Source: Salinicola endophyticus
GTDB lineage: Bacteria; Pseudomonadota; Gammaproteobacteria; Pseudomonadales; Halomonadaceae
Length of the DNA: 64,000 nt
NCBI RefSeq assembly: GCF_003206575.1
Contig: NZ_PZJO01000003.1
Coordinates: 468,436 to 532,435, forward strand
Reading direction: 5' to 3'
Of this stretch, positions 17,577 through 27,300 are shown in pieces. Under the pieces are notes generated by a model. That model saw only the letters and a program-made list of their open reading frames with translations, ran no database searches and was not told the origin of the DNA. Both the position numbers and the translations under genes were made by a program. The first letter of the stretch is position 1; each line of letters opens with the position of its first letter.

Positions 17577-18176
17577 ATGCCAGGGAAAGCCGGTTTCTAT
17601 CGCACCACCGCCAGACTGCTCGGCGCCATCGACCGACGCGGCCTGGTCCTGCGCTACCGCTACGGCGATCGCCGCCTGCTCGAGGAGTGCGTGTTGCCGG
17701 CGCTCGATGCCGATCCGGCGGTGGTGTCTGTGCTGCTGGTCGGCTGTGCCTGGTACACCCGCCACTACCCCGCGCTGCTGCCCTCGGCCGAGGTGATCAC
17801 CATGGAGATCGACCCGGCCAAGGCGGTCTTCGGCGGGGCGCGCCATATCGTCGCCGACATGGCCCATGTGGATGCGCATATCGCCCCCGCCTCGCTGGAC
17901 GCGGTGATCTGCAACGGCGTGCTGGGCTGGGGGCTCGACCATCCGGCGGCGATCGAGGCCGCCTTTGCCGGCGCCAGCCGCTGCCTGCGTCCGGGCGGGC
18001 TGTTCCTGCTCGGCTGGAACGACATCGCCCCGCGCAACGCCTGCCCGCCGGATACCATCGCGGCGCTCGACGGCCTGGCCACCGCCGATATCCCCGGCCT
18101 GCGTACCCACTCGGTGGTGGCCCAGGCACGCAACCGGCACTGCTATCAGGCCTGGCGCAAACCGCTGCCGGCCTGA
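17577..18176 (+). CDS. Class I SAM-dependent methyltransferase-like protein
   Basis: The 199-residue product resembles a class I methyltransferase fold. A short first strand VVSVLLVGCAWYTRHYP stands in for the usual glycine motif. It is followed by VITMEIDPAKA (acidic residue that would bind the SAM ribose), HIVADMAHVD and the SLDAVICNGVLGWGLD strand, then CLRPGGLFLLGWND, a typical motif for this fold. The glycine-rich loop is degenerate (VGCAW instead of GxGxG), so cofactor binding is not certain. The start at 17577 has AGGA 10 bp upstream. Its substrate is unknown. It ends 10 bp before the convergent TetR gene, and no terminator was seen between them. Confidence 0.7.
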   Translation: MPGKAGFYRTTARLLGAIDRRGLVLRYRYGDRRLLEECVLPALDADPAVVSVLLVGCAWYTRHYPALLPSAEVITMEIDPAKAVFGGARHIVADMAHVDAHIAPASLDAVICNGVLGWGLDHPAAIEAAFAGASRCLRPGGLFLLGWNDIAPRNACPPDTIAALDGLATADIPGLRTHSVVAQARNRHCYQAWRKPLPA

Positions 18177-18186
18177 GTAGTGCCAT

Positions 18187-18771
18187 TCAGCCTGCGCGCA
18201 CGCCGCGCCAGAAGACCTGCCACACGCCCTCGAAGCGTCGCGCCAGCGCGGCCTTGTCGTACATGAAGGTTTCCGACAGCAGCCCGTCCACCAGGCAGTA
18301 GAAAGCGGCGATGAAGGCCGCTTCGTCCAGTGCCGGGTGCAGGGCGGCATCCGCCTGGCCGGCGCTGAAGATCTCGCCCAGACGCTGGTCGAGGCGCTGT
18401 TCGGCGCGGGCGCTGAGCGCCCGCGCCTCGACGCTGAGCTCCTGGGGCGGAAAGAGCAGGAAGCGCTTGTAGAAAACCCCCTGATGCTCGCGGTAGGAGA
18501 TGGTGCAGCAGCACTCGACCAGGTGGCGCAGGCGCTGCTCGAAGGGCGCCTGGCGCTGGCTGGCCAGGCTCTCCGCCACCAGCGCCAGGATGGCGTTCTC
18601 GGCGTCGTCGGCGAGCTCGAGGAAGAGGGCGGCCTTGCTCTCGAAATGGTTGTAGATCGAGGGCTTCTTGATACCCGCCTCGGCGGCGATCTGGGCCAGG
18701 CTGACGCCTTCGTAGCCGTGACGGGCGAAGCGCGACAGGGCGATCTGCTTGAGATGGCTGCGGGTGTCCAA
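18187..18771 (-). CDS. TetR family transcriptional repressor
   Basis: The 194-residue product has the TetR N-terminal helix-turn-helix at about residues 8-55 (GYEGVSLAQIAAEAGIKKPS with the usual IYNHFESK ending). A helical ligand-binding domain follows, containing a CCC triplet near residue 88. Such proteins repress neighbouring efflux genes until a ligand binds. It is divergent from a pair of small multidrug resistance transporters, and a perfect 8+8 palindrome lies in the gap, 62 bp before its own start, so it most likely controls both directions. The inducer is not known; guanidinium or a quaternary ammonium compound would fit the transporter family. Confidence 0.9.
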   Translation of the reverse strand: MDTRSHLKQIALSRFARHGYEGVSLAQIAAEAGIKKPSIYNHFESKAALFLELADDAENAILALVAESLASQRQAPFEQRLRHLVECCCTISYREHQGVFYKRFLLFPPQELSVEARALSARAEQRLDQRLGEIFSAGQADAALHPALDEAAFIAAFYCLVDGLLSETFMYDKAALARRFEGVWQVFWRGVRAG

Positions 18772-18833
18772 GCGGCACTCCTGGGCGAGGGGCGGGAAAA
18801 GCGAGAGCTTGCCAGAGTCGGTAGGCGTGAATA

Positions 18834-18851
18834 AACTAACGACCGTTAGTT
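18834..18851. promoter_or_regulatory. TetR-type operator
   Basis: AACTAACG-AC-CGTTAGTT is a perfect inverted repeat with 8-bp arms, located between the divergent tetR-like and SMR genes. Arm length and sequence are typical of TetR operators. It is the only such palindrome in this gap. Confidence 0.75.
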
Positions 18852-18860
18852 AGTAGTGTC

Positions 18861-18943
18861 TGCCATGAATACAGAAAGGTCTATCGCGAACGTAGAAAGA
18901 TCTGCCGTGAACACAGAAAGGTCTGTCGCGCGTTCGTCGGGCC
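18861..18943 (+). repeat. 21-bp tandem repeats upstream of the SMR pair
   Basis: Three units of 21 bp (18861-18881, 18882-18902, 18903-18923) and a decayed fourth follow each other without gaps. Units 1 and 3 share TGCC.TGAA.ACAGAAAGGTC and differ at two bases; unit 2 is more diverged. They lie between the TetR operator and the first SMR gene. They also keep one reading frame open (AMNTERS-like heptads), but the downstream start with its own ribosome site makes a coding role unlikely. Confidence 0.75.
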
Positions 18944-19011
18944 TGTCGCCAGGCAGCAAGGTCGGTAGCAAGGGCCATCGGCCCATGGAGCAGGAGAGGG
19001 GAGACGTCAGC

Positions 19012-19359
19012 ATGAGTCGCACAAGCCAATGTCGAGTTCCCCGGGCAGCCGTGCGCTGGGGCATCCTGCCGCTGGCCGGTCTTGCCGAGGTGGGCTGGGC
19101 CGCCGGGCTCAAGCACGCCGACAGCGTGATCGAGTGGGGGCTCACGGCCGGACTGGCGGTGGCCAGCCTGTGGCTGGCCTCACGGGCGGTGCGCTATCTG
19201 CCCACCAGCACCGTCTATACCGTCTTCGTCGGCATGGGCGCGGCGGGCACCGTGATCGCCGACTGGCTGCTGTTCGGGGTGGCCTTCCAGTGGCCGGTGC
19301 TGGGCTGTCTGGTGCTGCTGATGGTGGGCGTGATCGGACTGCAGCGGGTGAGCGCATGA
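19012..19359 (+). CDS. Small multidrug resistance (SMR) transporter subunit 1
   Basis: The 115-residue product has four hydrophobic helices and the SMR signature. A glutamate lies in the first helix (AGLAEVGWAAGLKHAD), which couples proton exchange to export. The third-helix segment VYTVFVGMGAAGTVIADWLLFG follows the family pattern. LAEVGWAAGLK resembles the SugE/Gdx branch, whose members export guanidinium. The start at 19012 has GGAGAGGGGAGA upstream; an in-frame start at 18856 would add a repeat-encoded, hydrophilic extension and is rejected. The stop overlaps the next gene by ATGA. Paired SMR subunits often form heterodimers, as in B. subtilis YkkCD. Confidence 0.88.
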   Translation: MSRTSQCRVPRAAVRWGILPLAGLAEVGWAAGLKHADSVIEWGLTAGLAVASLWLASRAVRYLPTSTVYTVFVGMGAAGTVIADWLLFGVAFQWPVLGCLVLLMVGVIGLQRVSA

Positions 19360-19691
19360 ACCTGGATATCACCACCTGGCACTGGCTGGCGCTGCTCGCC
19401 TCCGGCGCCTGCGAGATCGTCGGCGTGAGCGGCTTCGCACGTCTGCACCGCGGCCAGCGCGCCAGCGGCATCGCGCTGCTCGGCGTGGGTTTCGGCTGCT
19501 CGCTGGGGCTTTTGTCGATCGCCATGCGCTCGATCGACATGGGCATCGCCTACGCCGTCTTCACCGGTATCGGCACCCTCGGCAGCACGCTGATGGGCAT
19601 GTGGCTGTGGGGCGAATCCCGCCGGCCGCTGCGGCTCGCTTTCGTCGGCCTGATCGTGGTGGCGGTGGTCGGGCTGAAACTGGCGAGCTAG
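19356..19691 (+). CDS. Small multidrug resistance (SMR) transporter subunit 2
   Basis: The 111-residue product is a second SMR subunit of four helices. The first helix holds the coupling glutamate in SGACEIVGVSGFARL, and the third helix has MGIAYAVFTGIGTLGSTLMG. It is translationally coupled to subunit 1 through an ATGA overlap, which fits a heterodimer. The guanidine-I riboswitch and guanidine-degradation operon begin about 235 bp downstream on the same strand. In B. subtilis the homologous pair YkkCD is itself under a guanidine-I riboswitch, so a guanidinium-export role is attractive here, although this pair has its own TetR operator and could instead export quaternary ammonium compounds. 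Confidence 0.88.
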   Translation: MNLDITTWHWLALLASGACEIVGVSGFARLHRGQRASGIALLGVGFGCSLGLLSIAMRSIDMGIAYAVFTGIGTLGSTLMGMWLWGESRRPLRLAFVGLIVVAVVGLKLAS

Positions 19692-19827
19692 GCGCCCGGG
19701 GTGGTGCACCGGATTGATGCGTTTGCCGCTGGCGGCGTGCCACCCTGGCGCATCGGCGCCACGCGCAGACAGCGACGCGGCCTGCCTCTGACAGCTAGAC
19801 CCATGTTAATGAAGGATTATTCGTTTC

Positions 19828-19843
19828 TGGCCGGGTTCTTGCT
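19828..19843 (+). promoter_or_regulatory. Sigma-54-like promoter for the guanidine operon
   Basis: TGGCCG, five bases, TTGCT: the -24 GG and -12 GC pairs are at the correct distance. The -24 box matches 4 of 6 consensus bases. The predicted start near 19854 leaves a leader that contains a 7-bp hairpin (19881-19887 with 19892-19898, loop ACTC) and then the riboswitch. Nitrogen-limited, NtrC-activated expression would suit the operon. Confidence 0.45.
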
Positions 19844-19925
19844 TGAGCATGATGCAGCAAGAGAACGAACTGGGAGTGATCGGTAGCACTCGCTACCGTG
19901 GATGAACAATTCGGTTTCAATGGGT

Positions 19926-20056
19926 GGCTAGGGTTCCGGTCGTGAGGGAGTCGCGCACGATGGCTGGTCCGAGAGCTACCGACCTGATGTAGACCGAGCC
20001 TGTCGAAGGGCGCGGTGGATCAGGTTACACGGCGGGACAAAAGCCCGGGAGGATCA
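19926..20056 (+). promoter_or_regulatory. Guanidine-I riboswitch (ykkC class)
   Basis: The conserved blocks of the ykkC/guanidine-I aptamer are present in order: CTAGGGTTCCGGT (19928-19940), CTGGTCCGAGAG (19963-19974) followed by ACCGACC, and the 3' block CGGGACAAAAGCCCGGGAGGA (20033-20053 region). The aptamer binds guanidinium and usually turns its genes on. It precedes the importer and guanidine-degradation genes by about 66 bp. No clear T-run terminator follows, so control may act on translation of the first gene. Boundaries are approximate. Confidence 0.92.
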
Positions 20057-20122
20057 GGTGCAGCTTGCTGCTACCGATACTCCCAGCGCTTTGTCCATCA
20101 CCGCCGTCGGAGACTCGAATCC

Positions 20123-21175
20123 ATGACCCTACGCCACGCCCTCCTGAGCTTGCTCACCGCCGCCTCGCTGGCTGCGACCCCTGCCGCTTTCGCGCAGTCG
20201 CGCGATCACTTCTCGATCTGCTGGTCGATCTATGCCGGCTGGATGCCCTGGGGCTATGCCGACACCCAAGGCATCGTCGACAAATGGGCCCACAAGTACG
20301 GTATCGACATCGATGTGGTGCAGGTCAACGACTACATCGAATCGGTCAATCAGTACACCGCCGGCAATGTCGACGGCTGTGCGATGACCAACATGGATGC
20401 CCTGACCCTGCCCGCCGCCAGCGGCGTCGACTCCACCGCGCTGATCGTCAATGACTACTCCGACGGCAACGATGGCGTCGTGCTCAAGGGCAGCGACGAC
20501 CTCGCCGACATCAAGGGCCGCAAGGTCAATCTGGTGCAGTTCAGCGTCTCGCACTATCTGCTGGCGCGGGCGCTGGAGAGCGTCGGGCTGAGCGAGCGCG
20601 ACATCGAGACCGTCAACACCACGGATGCCGACATCGTTTCGATCTTCCCCCATGGCGATGTCGAGGCGGTGGTGACCTGGAACCCCCAACTGAGCGCGAT
20701 CGAGCAGCTCGACGACGCCCATCTGGTCTACAGCTCGCACCAGATCCCGCGTGAAATCCTCGATCTGATGGTGGTCAATACCGACACCCTGAAGGCCAAC
20801 CCCGATTTCGGCCGGGCTCTGGTCGGTGCCTGGTACGAGGTGATGCAGAAGATGGCGGCGGGCGACGAGGCGGCGCTGGCGCAGATGGCCGAGGCCGCCG
20901 GCACCGATCTTGCCGGTTATCGCCATCAGCTCGCCGCGACCCACCTGTATACCGACCCCGTCGAAGCGGCGTCACTGCTGCGCGGCCAGTCGCTGCTGGA
21001 GACCATGCGGCGCGTCGCCGAATTCAGCTTCAAGCACGGCCTGCTGGGCGAGATGGCGCCCAACCCCGGCTTCGTTGGCATTCAGAACCCCAGTGGGGTG
21101 TTCGGCAATGCGGACAACATCAAGCTGCGTTTCGACCCGACCTATACGGAAGCCTACGCCGCCTCGCAGAAGTGA
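20123..21175 (+). CDS. Guanidine/urea-operon ABC substrate-binding protein
   Basis: The 350-residue product is a periplasmic NitT/TauT-like solute-binding protein with a signal peptide ending at AFA|Q (about residue 24). The mature protein begins FSICWSIYAGWMPWGYAD, and the segment NQYTAGNVDGCAMTNMDAL belongs to the group long annotated as putative urea ABC transporter substrate-binding protein. It is the first gene after the guanidine-I riboswitch and is followed by its permease and ATPase, so guanidine, or a guanidine-like compound, is the likely ligand. GGAGA lies 11 bp before the start. Direct binding data cannot be derived from the sequence. Confidence 0.88.
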   Translation: MTLRHALLSLLTAASLAATPAAFAQSRDHFSICWSIYAGWMPWGYADTQGIVDKWAHKYGIDIDVVQVNDYIESVNQYTAGNVDGCAMTNMDALTLPAASGVDSTALIVNDYSDGNDGVVLKGSDDLADIKGRKVNLVQFSVSHYLLARALESVGLSERDIETVNTTDADIVSIFPHGDVEAVVTWNPQLSAIEQLDDAHLVYSSHQIPREILDLMVVNTDTLKANPDFGRALVGAWYEVMQKMAAGDEAALAQMAEAAGTDLAGYRHQLAATHLYTDPVEAASLLRGQSLLETMRRVAEFSFKHGLLGEMAPNPGFVGIQNPSGVFGNADNIKLRFDPTYTEAYAASQK

Positions 21176-21211
21176 GCGACGCCACGCCATCGACCTGACG
21201 AGGCTCCGTCC

Positions 21212-22039
21212 ATGAAACGACTCATCAACATCCGGCCGTCGCGCGGCGGCCGCTGGCTGCTGGGGGCGTTACCCTTCGTGCTGCTGGGGCTGGTCTACCT
21301 CGGCCTCTCCCGGGCCAGGCTCGCCGCCAGCCCCAACGAGCGCCTGCTGCCGGCGCCCAGCACCATGCTGGAGACCTTTCACCAACTGGCGACCGAGGCC
21401 AGTGTGCGCACCGGCACCATTCCGCTGTGGGGCGATACCCTGGCGAGTCTCGAGCGGCTGGGGCTCGGGGTCGCCATCAGCGCCTTGATCGGCCTGACGA
21501 TCGGGCTGCTGACGGGCGGCCTGCCGCTGCTGCGGGCCAAGCTGTCGCCGCTGGTCACGGTGCTCTCGCTGGTGCCGCCTATGGCCATTCTGCCGGTGCT
21601 GTTCATCGCCTTCGGCACCGGTGAGATGGCCAAGGTGGCGCTGATCGTCATCGGTGTCACGCCGTTTCTGATTCGCGATCTGCAGAGCCATGCGCTGCGC
21701 CTGCCGGATGAACAGCTGATCAAGGCGCAGACCCTGGGCGCCAACTCCTGGCAGGTCCTGCTGCGGGTACTGCTGCCCCAGCTCACGCCGCGCCTGCTCG
21801 CCTCGACCCGACTGGCGCTGGGCAGCGCCTGGCTGTTCCTGATCGCCGCCGAAGCGATCGCCGCCCAGGATGGGCTGGGTTATCGCATCTTTCTGGTGCG
21901 CCGCTATCTGGCCATGGATGTGATCCTGCCCTACGTGGCCTGGATCACGCTGCTGGCGTTCCTCCTCGACCGCGCCCTGGCACGGGTCTCGCAGCGCGCC
22001 TTCCCCTGGTATCACGCCGAGGAGGGCGATGCGTCATGA
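21212..22039 (+). CDS. ABC transporter permease of the guanidine operon
   Basis: The 275-residue product is a membrane permease of the NitT/TauT (SsuC) type with about six helices. The cytoplasmic coupling loop is visible as DEQLIKAQTLGANSWQVLLR, equivalent to the EAA motif that docks onto the ATPase. It lies 36 bp after the binding-protein gene and overlaps the ATPase gene by ATGA. With these two it forms a complete importer. The substrate is inferred from the operon (guanidine), not from the protein itself. Confidence 0.88.
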   Translation: MKRLINIRPSRGGRWLLGALPFVLLGLVYLGLSRARLAASPNERLLPAPSTMLETFHQLATEASVRTGTIPLWGDTLASLERLGLGVAISALIGLTIGLLTGGLPLLRAKLSPLVTVLSLVPPMAILPVLFIAFGTGEMAKVALIVIGVTPFLIRDLQSHALRLPDEQLIKAQTLGANSWQVLLRVLLPQLTPRLLASTRLALGSAWLFLIAAEAIAAQDGLGYRIFLVRRYLAMDVILPYVAWITLLAFLLDRALARVSQRAFPWYHAEEGDAS

Positions 22040-22857
22040 GTCAGACAGAGAGACAGCCCGCGCTGCTGGAAGCGCAGCACCTGGAGAAGCGCTACGGCGA
22101 TCAGCTGGTGCTCGAGCGCTTGAGCTTCCGCGTCGAGCGCGGTGAGTTCGTCACCCTGGTCGGCGCGTCCGGCTGCGGCAAGACCACCTTCCTCAAGCTG
22201 CTGCTGGGCACCGAGCGCATCTCGCGCGGCAGCCTGCGTCTGGATGGCCGCCCGCTGCCCGACGAACCCGGCCCGGATCGCGGGGTGGTGTTCCAGAAGT
22301 ACTCGGTGTTCCCGCACCTCAGCGTGCTCGGCAACGTGACCATGGCCGAGGAGCTCGCCCGTTCGCCGCTGCTGGGCAAGCTCTACGGCGCGGCCCGCCG
22401 ACGGGCCCGCGACAACGCCGTCGCCAGGCTCACCGAGGTGGGATTGGCAGGCGCGCTGGAGAAGTACCCGCACGAGCTCTCCGGTGGCATGCAGCAGCGT
22501 CTGGCCATCGCCCAGGCGCTGATGATGAAGCCGCGCATCCTGCTCCTCGACGAGCCCTTCGGCGCGCTGGACCCCGGTATCCGCCAGGACATGCACGGCC
22601 TGATCACGCGGCTGTGGCGTGAGCAGCAGCTGACCATCTTCATGATCACCCACGACGTCAAGGAGGCGTTCGCGCTGGGCACCCGGCTCTGGGTGTTCGA
22701 CAAGGTTCGCCACGACCCCCAGGCACCCAACGCCTACGGCGCCACCATCACCTACGACCTGCCGGTCGGGGCGCAGCAGCGCCCTCCCGAGGCGCTCGTC
22801 GAGCGTCTCGATGCCACCGGCCGCTTTCACCCGACCTCCCAGGAGACGCTGACATGA
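22036..22857 (+). CDS. ABC transporter ATPase of the guanidine operon
   Basis: The 273-residue product has all nucleotide-binding motifs: Walker [11 protein letters not shown]-loop [12 protein letters not shown], signature LSGGMQQR, Walker [13 protein letters not shown] and the switch histidine in [10 protein letters not shown]. It energises import by the neighbouring permease. Both ends overlap neighbours by ATGA, so the genes are translationally coupled. The C-terminal 50 residues extend beyond the core domain, as in other ATPases of this transporter type. No separate role is suggested. Confidence 0.9.
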   Translation: MSQTERQPALLEAQHLEKRYGDQLVLERLSFRVERGEFVTLVGASGCGKTTFLKLLLGTERISRGSLRLDGRPLPDEPGPDRGVVFQKYSVFPHLSVLGNVTMAEELARSPLLGKLYGAARRRARDNAVARLTEVGLAGALEKYPHELSGGMQQRLAIAQALMMKPRILLLDEPFGALDPGIRQDMHGLITRLWREQQLTIFMITHDVKEAFALGTRLWVFDKVRHDPQAPNAYGATITYDLPVGAQQRPPEALVERLDATGRFHPTSQETLT

Positions 22858-23588
22858 GTACGCACTCCGGCGACGACGCGCGCTATACCACGCACCTGCC
22901 CGGCGGCCACCACTGGTCGCTGCGCCTGCGCCGCGGCACCACGCTGACACTGACGGCCCGCGAGGCCGACACCAACGTCGGTCTGCTCTGCTACAACCCC
23001 GAGAATCTGCTCGAACGCCTCAATCTGCCGGATACGCTGAAGGCCCAGCACACCTTCAAGCTGACCCGCGGTCACTGCCTCTACTCCGACATGGGGCGCA
23101 TCTTCGCCTCGATCGTTGCCGACGACCTGGGCTGGCACGACAGCGTCGGCGGCAACCTGATGCCGCACCATCTGCTCGCCAAGGGTTGGCAGGCGGTCAG
23201 CTATCAACAGGCGCACAACGCCTGGACCCGCAGCGGCTACGACAGCTTCCTGGTCGAGCTGGCCAAGTACGGCCTCGGTCGGCGCGACATGGCTGCCAAC
23301 CTCAACCTGTTCTCGAAGGTGGAGAGCGATACCCAGGGGCGCCTGCGCTATGTCCCGGGGCACTGTCAGCCCGGTGCCAGCGTCACCCTGCGCCTGGAGA
23401 TGGACACCCTGGTGATCCTGCACACCTGCCCGCACCCGCTCGATCCCAGCCCCGACTATCCACACCGCGGGGTGGAGATCGCGCTGGGGACCGCGCCGGC
23501 GCCCACCGAGGAGGACATCTGCTACCGCTCGCGGCCGGAGAACGCCCGTGGCTTCGCCAACAATCGCCTCTATCACCTCGGCCTGTAA
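22854..23588 (+). CDS. DUF1989 protein, carboxyguanidine deiminase subunit (UAAP1 type)
   Basis: The 244-residue product is a DUF1989 protein, formerly urea carboxylase-associated or urea amidolyase-associated protein. Conserved parts include the N-terminal [32 protein letters not shown] and HDSVGGNL, and the C-terminal CPHPLD stretch, with Cys/His residues suited to a metal site. Published work on guanidine pathways assigns the two DUF1989 partners to carboxyguanidine deiminase (CgdAB), which turns carboxyguanidine into allophanate and ammonia. Here the two genes stand side by side, 14 bp apart, between importer and carboxylase. Which subunit is A or B was not decided. Confidence 0.88.
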   Translation: MSTHSGDDARYTTHLPGGHHWSLRLRRGTTLTLTAREADTNVGLLCYNPENLLERLNLPDTLKAQHTFKLTRGHCLYSDMGRIFASIVADDLGWHDSVGGNLMPHHLLAKGWQAVSYQQAHNAWTRSGYDSFLVELAKYGLGRRDMAANLNLFSKVESDTQGRLRYVPGHCQPGASVTLRLEMDTLVILHTCPHPLDPSPDYPHRGVEIALGTAPAPTEEDICYRSRPENARGFANNRLYHLGL

Positions 23589-23602
23589 GGGAGCACCGCG
23601 AC

Positions 23603-24241
23603 ATGATCATCGAGAGTAACCAGCGCCCCGAGAACGCCGTCAGCCGCACCACGGTCGAGGCCGGCGATCACTACATCGGCATCGTCCGGGCCGGCCAGAC
23701 CCTGCGTCTGCTCGACCTGGAGGGCAACCAGGCCGCGGACACGCTGTTCTTCAACGCCCACGACACCGCCGAGCGCTACAGCGCCATGGACACCCTGCGC
23801 GAGCAGGGCGAGGTCTACCTGAGCGCCGGCTCGAAGCTGCGCTCCAACGAGGGCCGGGTACTGCTGACCATCACCGCCGACACCTGCGGTCGTCACGACA
23901 CCCTGGGTGGCGCCTGTGCCAGCGAGAGCAACACCGTGCGCTACGACCTGGAAAAGCGCCACATGCACTCATGCCGCGACAACTGGATGCAGGCGATTTC
24001 CGATCATCCCGAATACGGTCTGACCAAGCGCGACATTACCCACAATATCAACTTCTTCATGAACGTCCCGGTGACCGAAGAGGGGGGGCTGACCTTCGAG
24101 GATGGCATCTCGGCGCCGGGCAAGTACGTGGAGATGGTCGCCGAGATGGACGTGGTGGTGCTGATCTCCAACTGCCCGCAGCTCAACAACCCGTGCAATG
24201 GGTATGACCCGACGCCGATCGAGCTGCTGATCTGGGATTAG
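23603..24241 (+). CDS. DUF1989 protein, carboxyguanidine deiminase subunit (UAAP2 type)
   Basis: The 212-residue product is the second DUF1989 partner. It carries [16 protein letters not shown] near residues 37-52, [20 protein letters not shown] with a Cys-x-x-His pair, GGACASESN, and the C-terminal [13 protein letters not shown], again with cysteines fit to bind metal. It pairs with the preceding protein, and together they are predicted to form the heteromeric carboxyguanidine deiminase. AGGGAG is close before the start codon. The pair is diagnostic: enzymes acting on urea itself do not need this step, so its presence supports guanidine as the substrate of the downstream carboxylase. Confidence 0.88.
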   Translation: MIIESNQRPENAVSRTTVEAGDHYIGIVRAGQTLRLLDLEGNQAADTLFFNAHDTAERYSAMDTLREQGEVYLSAGSKLRSNEGRVLLTITADTCGRHDTLGGACASESNTVRYDLEKRHMHSCRDNWMQAISDHPEYGLTKRDITHNINFFMNVPVTEEGGLTFEDGISAPGKYVEMVAEMDVVVLISNCPQLNNPCNGYDPTPIELLIWD

Positions 24242-24320
24242 CGAGACCGACCTGTCTGGCCAGCCTTCGCGACGACTTGCCAGCCTCGCAGGCAGCGTCA
24301 TTGGTCATGGAGACGACTCC

Positions 24321-27300
24321 ATGACGACCCCAGTCCTGGCGGGACGGCCCGCCGAGTCATGGACCGATGTCATGTTCCGTAAAGTTCTGATCGCCAATCG
24401 CGGGGCCATCGCCGCGCGTATTCAGCGCACGCTCGTGCGCCTGGGTATCGGCTCGGTGGTGGTCTACGCCGAAGCCGACCGCGACGCGCCCTATGTGTTC
24501 GCCGCCGACGAGGCCTACTCCCTCGGTGAGGGCGGCGCCGCCGATACCTATCTCGCCATCGACAAGCTGATCGATATCGCTCGGCGCAGTGGCGCCGAGG
24601 CAGTGCACCCCGGTTACGGCTTTCTCTCCGAGAACACCTCTTTCATCCAGGCCTGCGAGGCGGCCGGGCTGGTCTTTCTCGGCCCCACCCCCGAGCAGAT
24701 TCGCGACTTCGGCCTGAAGCACGAGGCGAGGGCGCTGGCCGAACGCGCCGGAGTGCCGCTGGTGCCCGGCTCCGGGCTGCTCGAAGATCTCGATGCGGCC
24801 CGGCGGGAGGCCACCTGCATCGGCTACCCGGTGATGCTCAAGTCCACCGCCGGCGGCGGCGGCATCGGCATGCAGGTGTGCGCCGATGCCAGCGAGCTCG
24901 AACGCGCCTTCGACTCGGTACGTGGCCTCGGTGAGCGCAACTTTGGCGATGCCGGCGTCTTCGTCGAGGCCTACATCGCCCGGGCGCGGCATCTGGAGGT
25001 CCAGCTGTTCGGCGACGGCCAGGGCCAGGTGGTCGCCCTCGGTGAGCGCGACTGCTCCACCCAGCGCCGCCATCAGAAGGTGATCGAGGAGAGCCCGGCA
25101 CCCGATCTGCCCCAGGCCGTGCGGCGTGAACTGCACGCCACCGCCGTGCGCCTGGGCGAGGCCGTCGCCTATCGCAACGCCGGCACCGTGGAGTTCATCT
25201 ACGATGCCGAGCGCGAGCGCTTCTATTTCCTCGAGGTCAACACCCGCCTGCAGGTCGAGCACGGCGTCACCGAGGCCGTCTGGGGCGTCGATCTCGTCGA
25301 GTGGATGATCCGCCTCGGCGCCGGCGAGCTGGCGCCGCTCGAGACGCTGGTTCAAGCACTCGAGCCGCGCGGCCATGCCATCCAGGCACGTCTCTACGCC
25401 GAGGACCCGAGCCACGATTTTCGGCCCAGCGCCGGTCTGCTCACCGAGGTCGCCTTCCCCGAGGCGCCGGGGCTGCGCATCGACCACGCCATCGAGGCGG
25501 GGCTGGAGATCTCGGCGCTGTTCGATCCGATGCTGGCCAAGGTGATCGTCCACGCCGAGGATCGCGACAGCGCCCGCACGCGCCTGGCCGACGCCCTGGC
25601 GGGTGCCAGCGTCTACGGTTTCGAGACCAACCGTACCTGGCTGTCCCATGTGCTGCGGGATGCCCGCTTCCGTGATGCCGAGCTGCACACCCGCTGGCTG
25701 GCCGATCTCGCCTGGGCGCCGCCGGCCATCGAGGTGCTCACTGCCGGCACGCTGACCACGATTCAGGACTACCCCGGACGCCAGGGCCACTGGGATGTGG
25801 GGGTCCCCCCCTCGGGGCCCTTCGACGACTGGTCGTTTCGTCTCGGTAACCGCCTGCTCGACAACCCGGCCGATGCGGCGGGGCTGGAGATCACCCTGAC
25901 CGGCCCGGCGCTGCGCTTCCACCGTGCCACCCAGATCGCGCTCACCGGCTGCGAGCTGCCCGCCGATCTCGACGGTGAGTCGGTGGCCTTCTGGCAGGTG
26001 CTGGAGATCCCCGCCGGCGCTACCCTGGCCCTGGGCAAGGCGCGTGCCGGCGCGCGTGCCTACCTGCTGGTACGCGGCGGCATCGACTGCCCGCGCTATC
26101 TCGGCTCGCGCAGCACCTTCACCCTGGGCCAGTTCGGCGGCCATGCAGGCCGCGCGCTGCGTAGCGGCGACATGCTGGCCCTGCCCGAGCTGGCGCCCAC
26201 CGCGCCGCGCATTCTGCCTGAAGCACTCAGACCGGGGATCGGCGGCGCCGACGCCCCGGTGCGCGAGATTGCCGTGCTCTATGGCCCGCACGGGGCGCCG
26301 GACTTCTTCACCGAGGCGGATATCGACACGCTCTTCGCCCACGAGTGGGAGGTGCACTACAACTCCAGCCGAACCGGGGTACGCCTGATCGGCCCGCGCC
26401 CCGAGTGGGCGCGGGCCGACGGCGGCGAGGCCGGGCTGCACCCGTCGAACATCCATGACAACGCCTACGCCTTCGGCACCATCGACTTCACCGGCGACAT
26501 GCCGGTGATCCTCGGCCCGGACGGCCCCTCGCTGGGGGGCTTCGTCTGCCCGGCGACGGTGGTGCGCGCCGAGCGCTGGAAACTCGGACAGCTCACCGCC
26601 GGTGATCGTGTTCGCTTCGTGCCGGTGGATCTGGCCACTGCCCGCGCCCTCGAGGCGTGCCAGCAGGCCCAGCTGGCAACGCTGAACGGCGGCGACAGCG
26701 TGGCCTTGACCGCGCAGCGCGGCAGCCCGGTGCTGCGCGAGGTGGCGGCCGCCAGTGCCGGCGAACGACTCGTCTACCGGCGCGCCGGCGATGACTTCCT
26801 GCTGGTCGAGTTCGGCGCCATGGAGCTCGACATCGCGCTGCGCTTTCGCGCCCACGCCTGGATGCTGTGGCTGCGCGACAACCCGCTGCCCGGCCTGCGG
26901 GAACTCACTCCGGGCATCCGCTCGCTGCAGATTCACTACGAGCCCGACGAACTCCACCTGGGTGAGATGCTGGCGCATCTCGAACGGGCCGAGGGGGAGC
27001 TGCGCGATGTGGCGTCGCTGGAGGTCGAAGCGCGCACCGTGAACCTGCCGCTCTCCTGGGACGACCCCGCCTGCCAGGAAGCGATCGACAAGTACCAGCG
27101 CAGCGTGCGTCCGGACGCGCCCTGGTGTCCCAGCAACCTGGAGTTCATCCGCCGCATCAACGCGCTCGACAGTATCGAGCAGGTCCGCAAGATCGTCTTC
27201 GACGCCCGCTATCTGGTGATGGGGCTGGGCGACGTCTATCTCGGCGCCCCGGTGGCCACCCCGCTCGATCCGGCCCAGCGCCTGGTCACCACCAAGTACA

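Noticed and set aside
20085-20125. tRNA-like T-loop sequence (ACTCGAATCC) after the riboswitch
   Set aside because: No acceptor stem, anticodon arm or D arm can be built around it.
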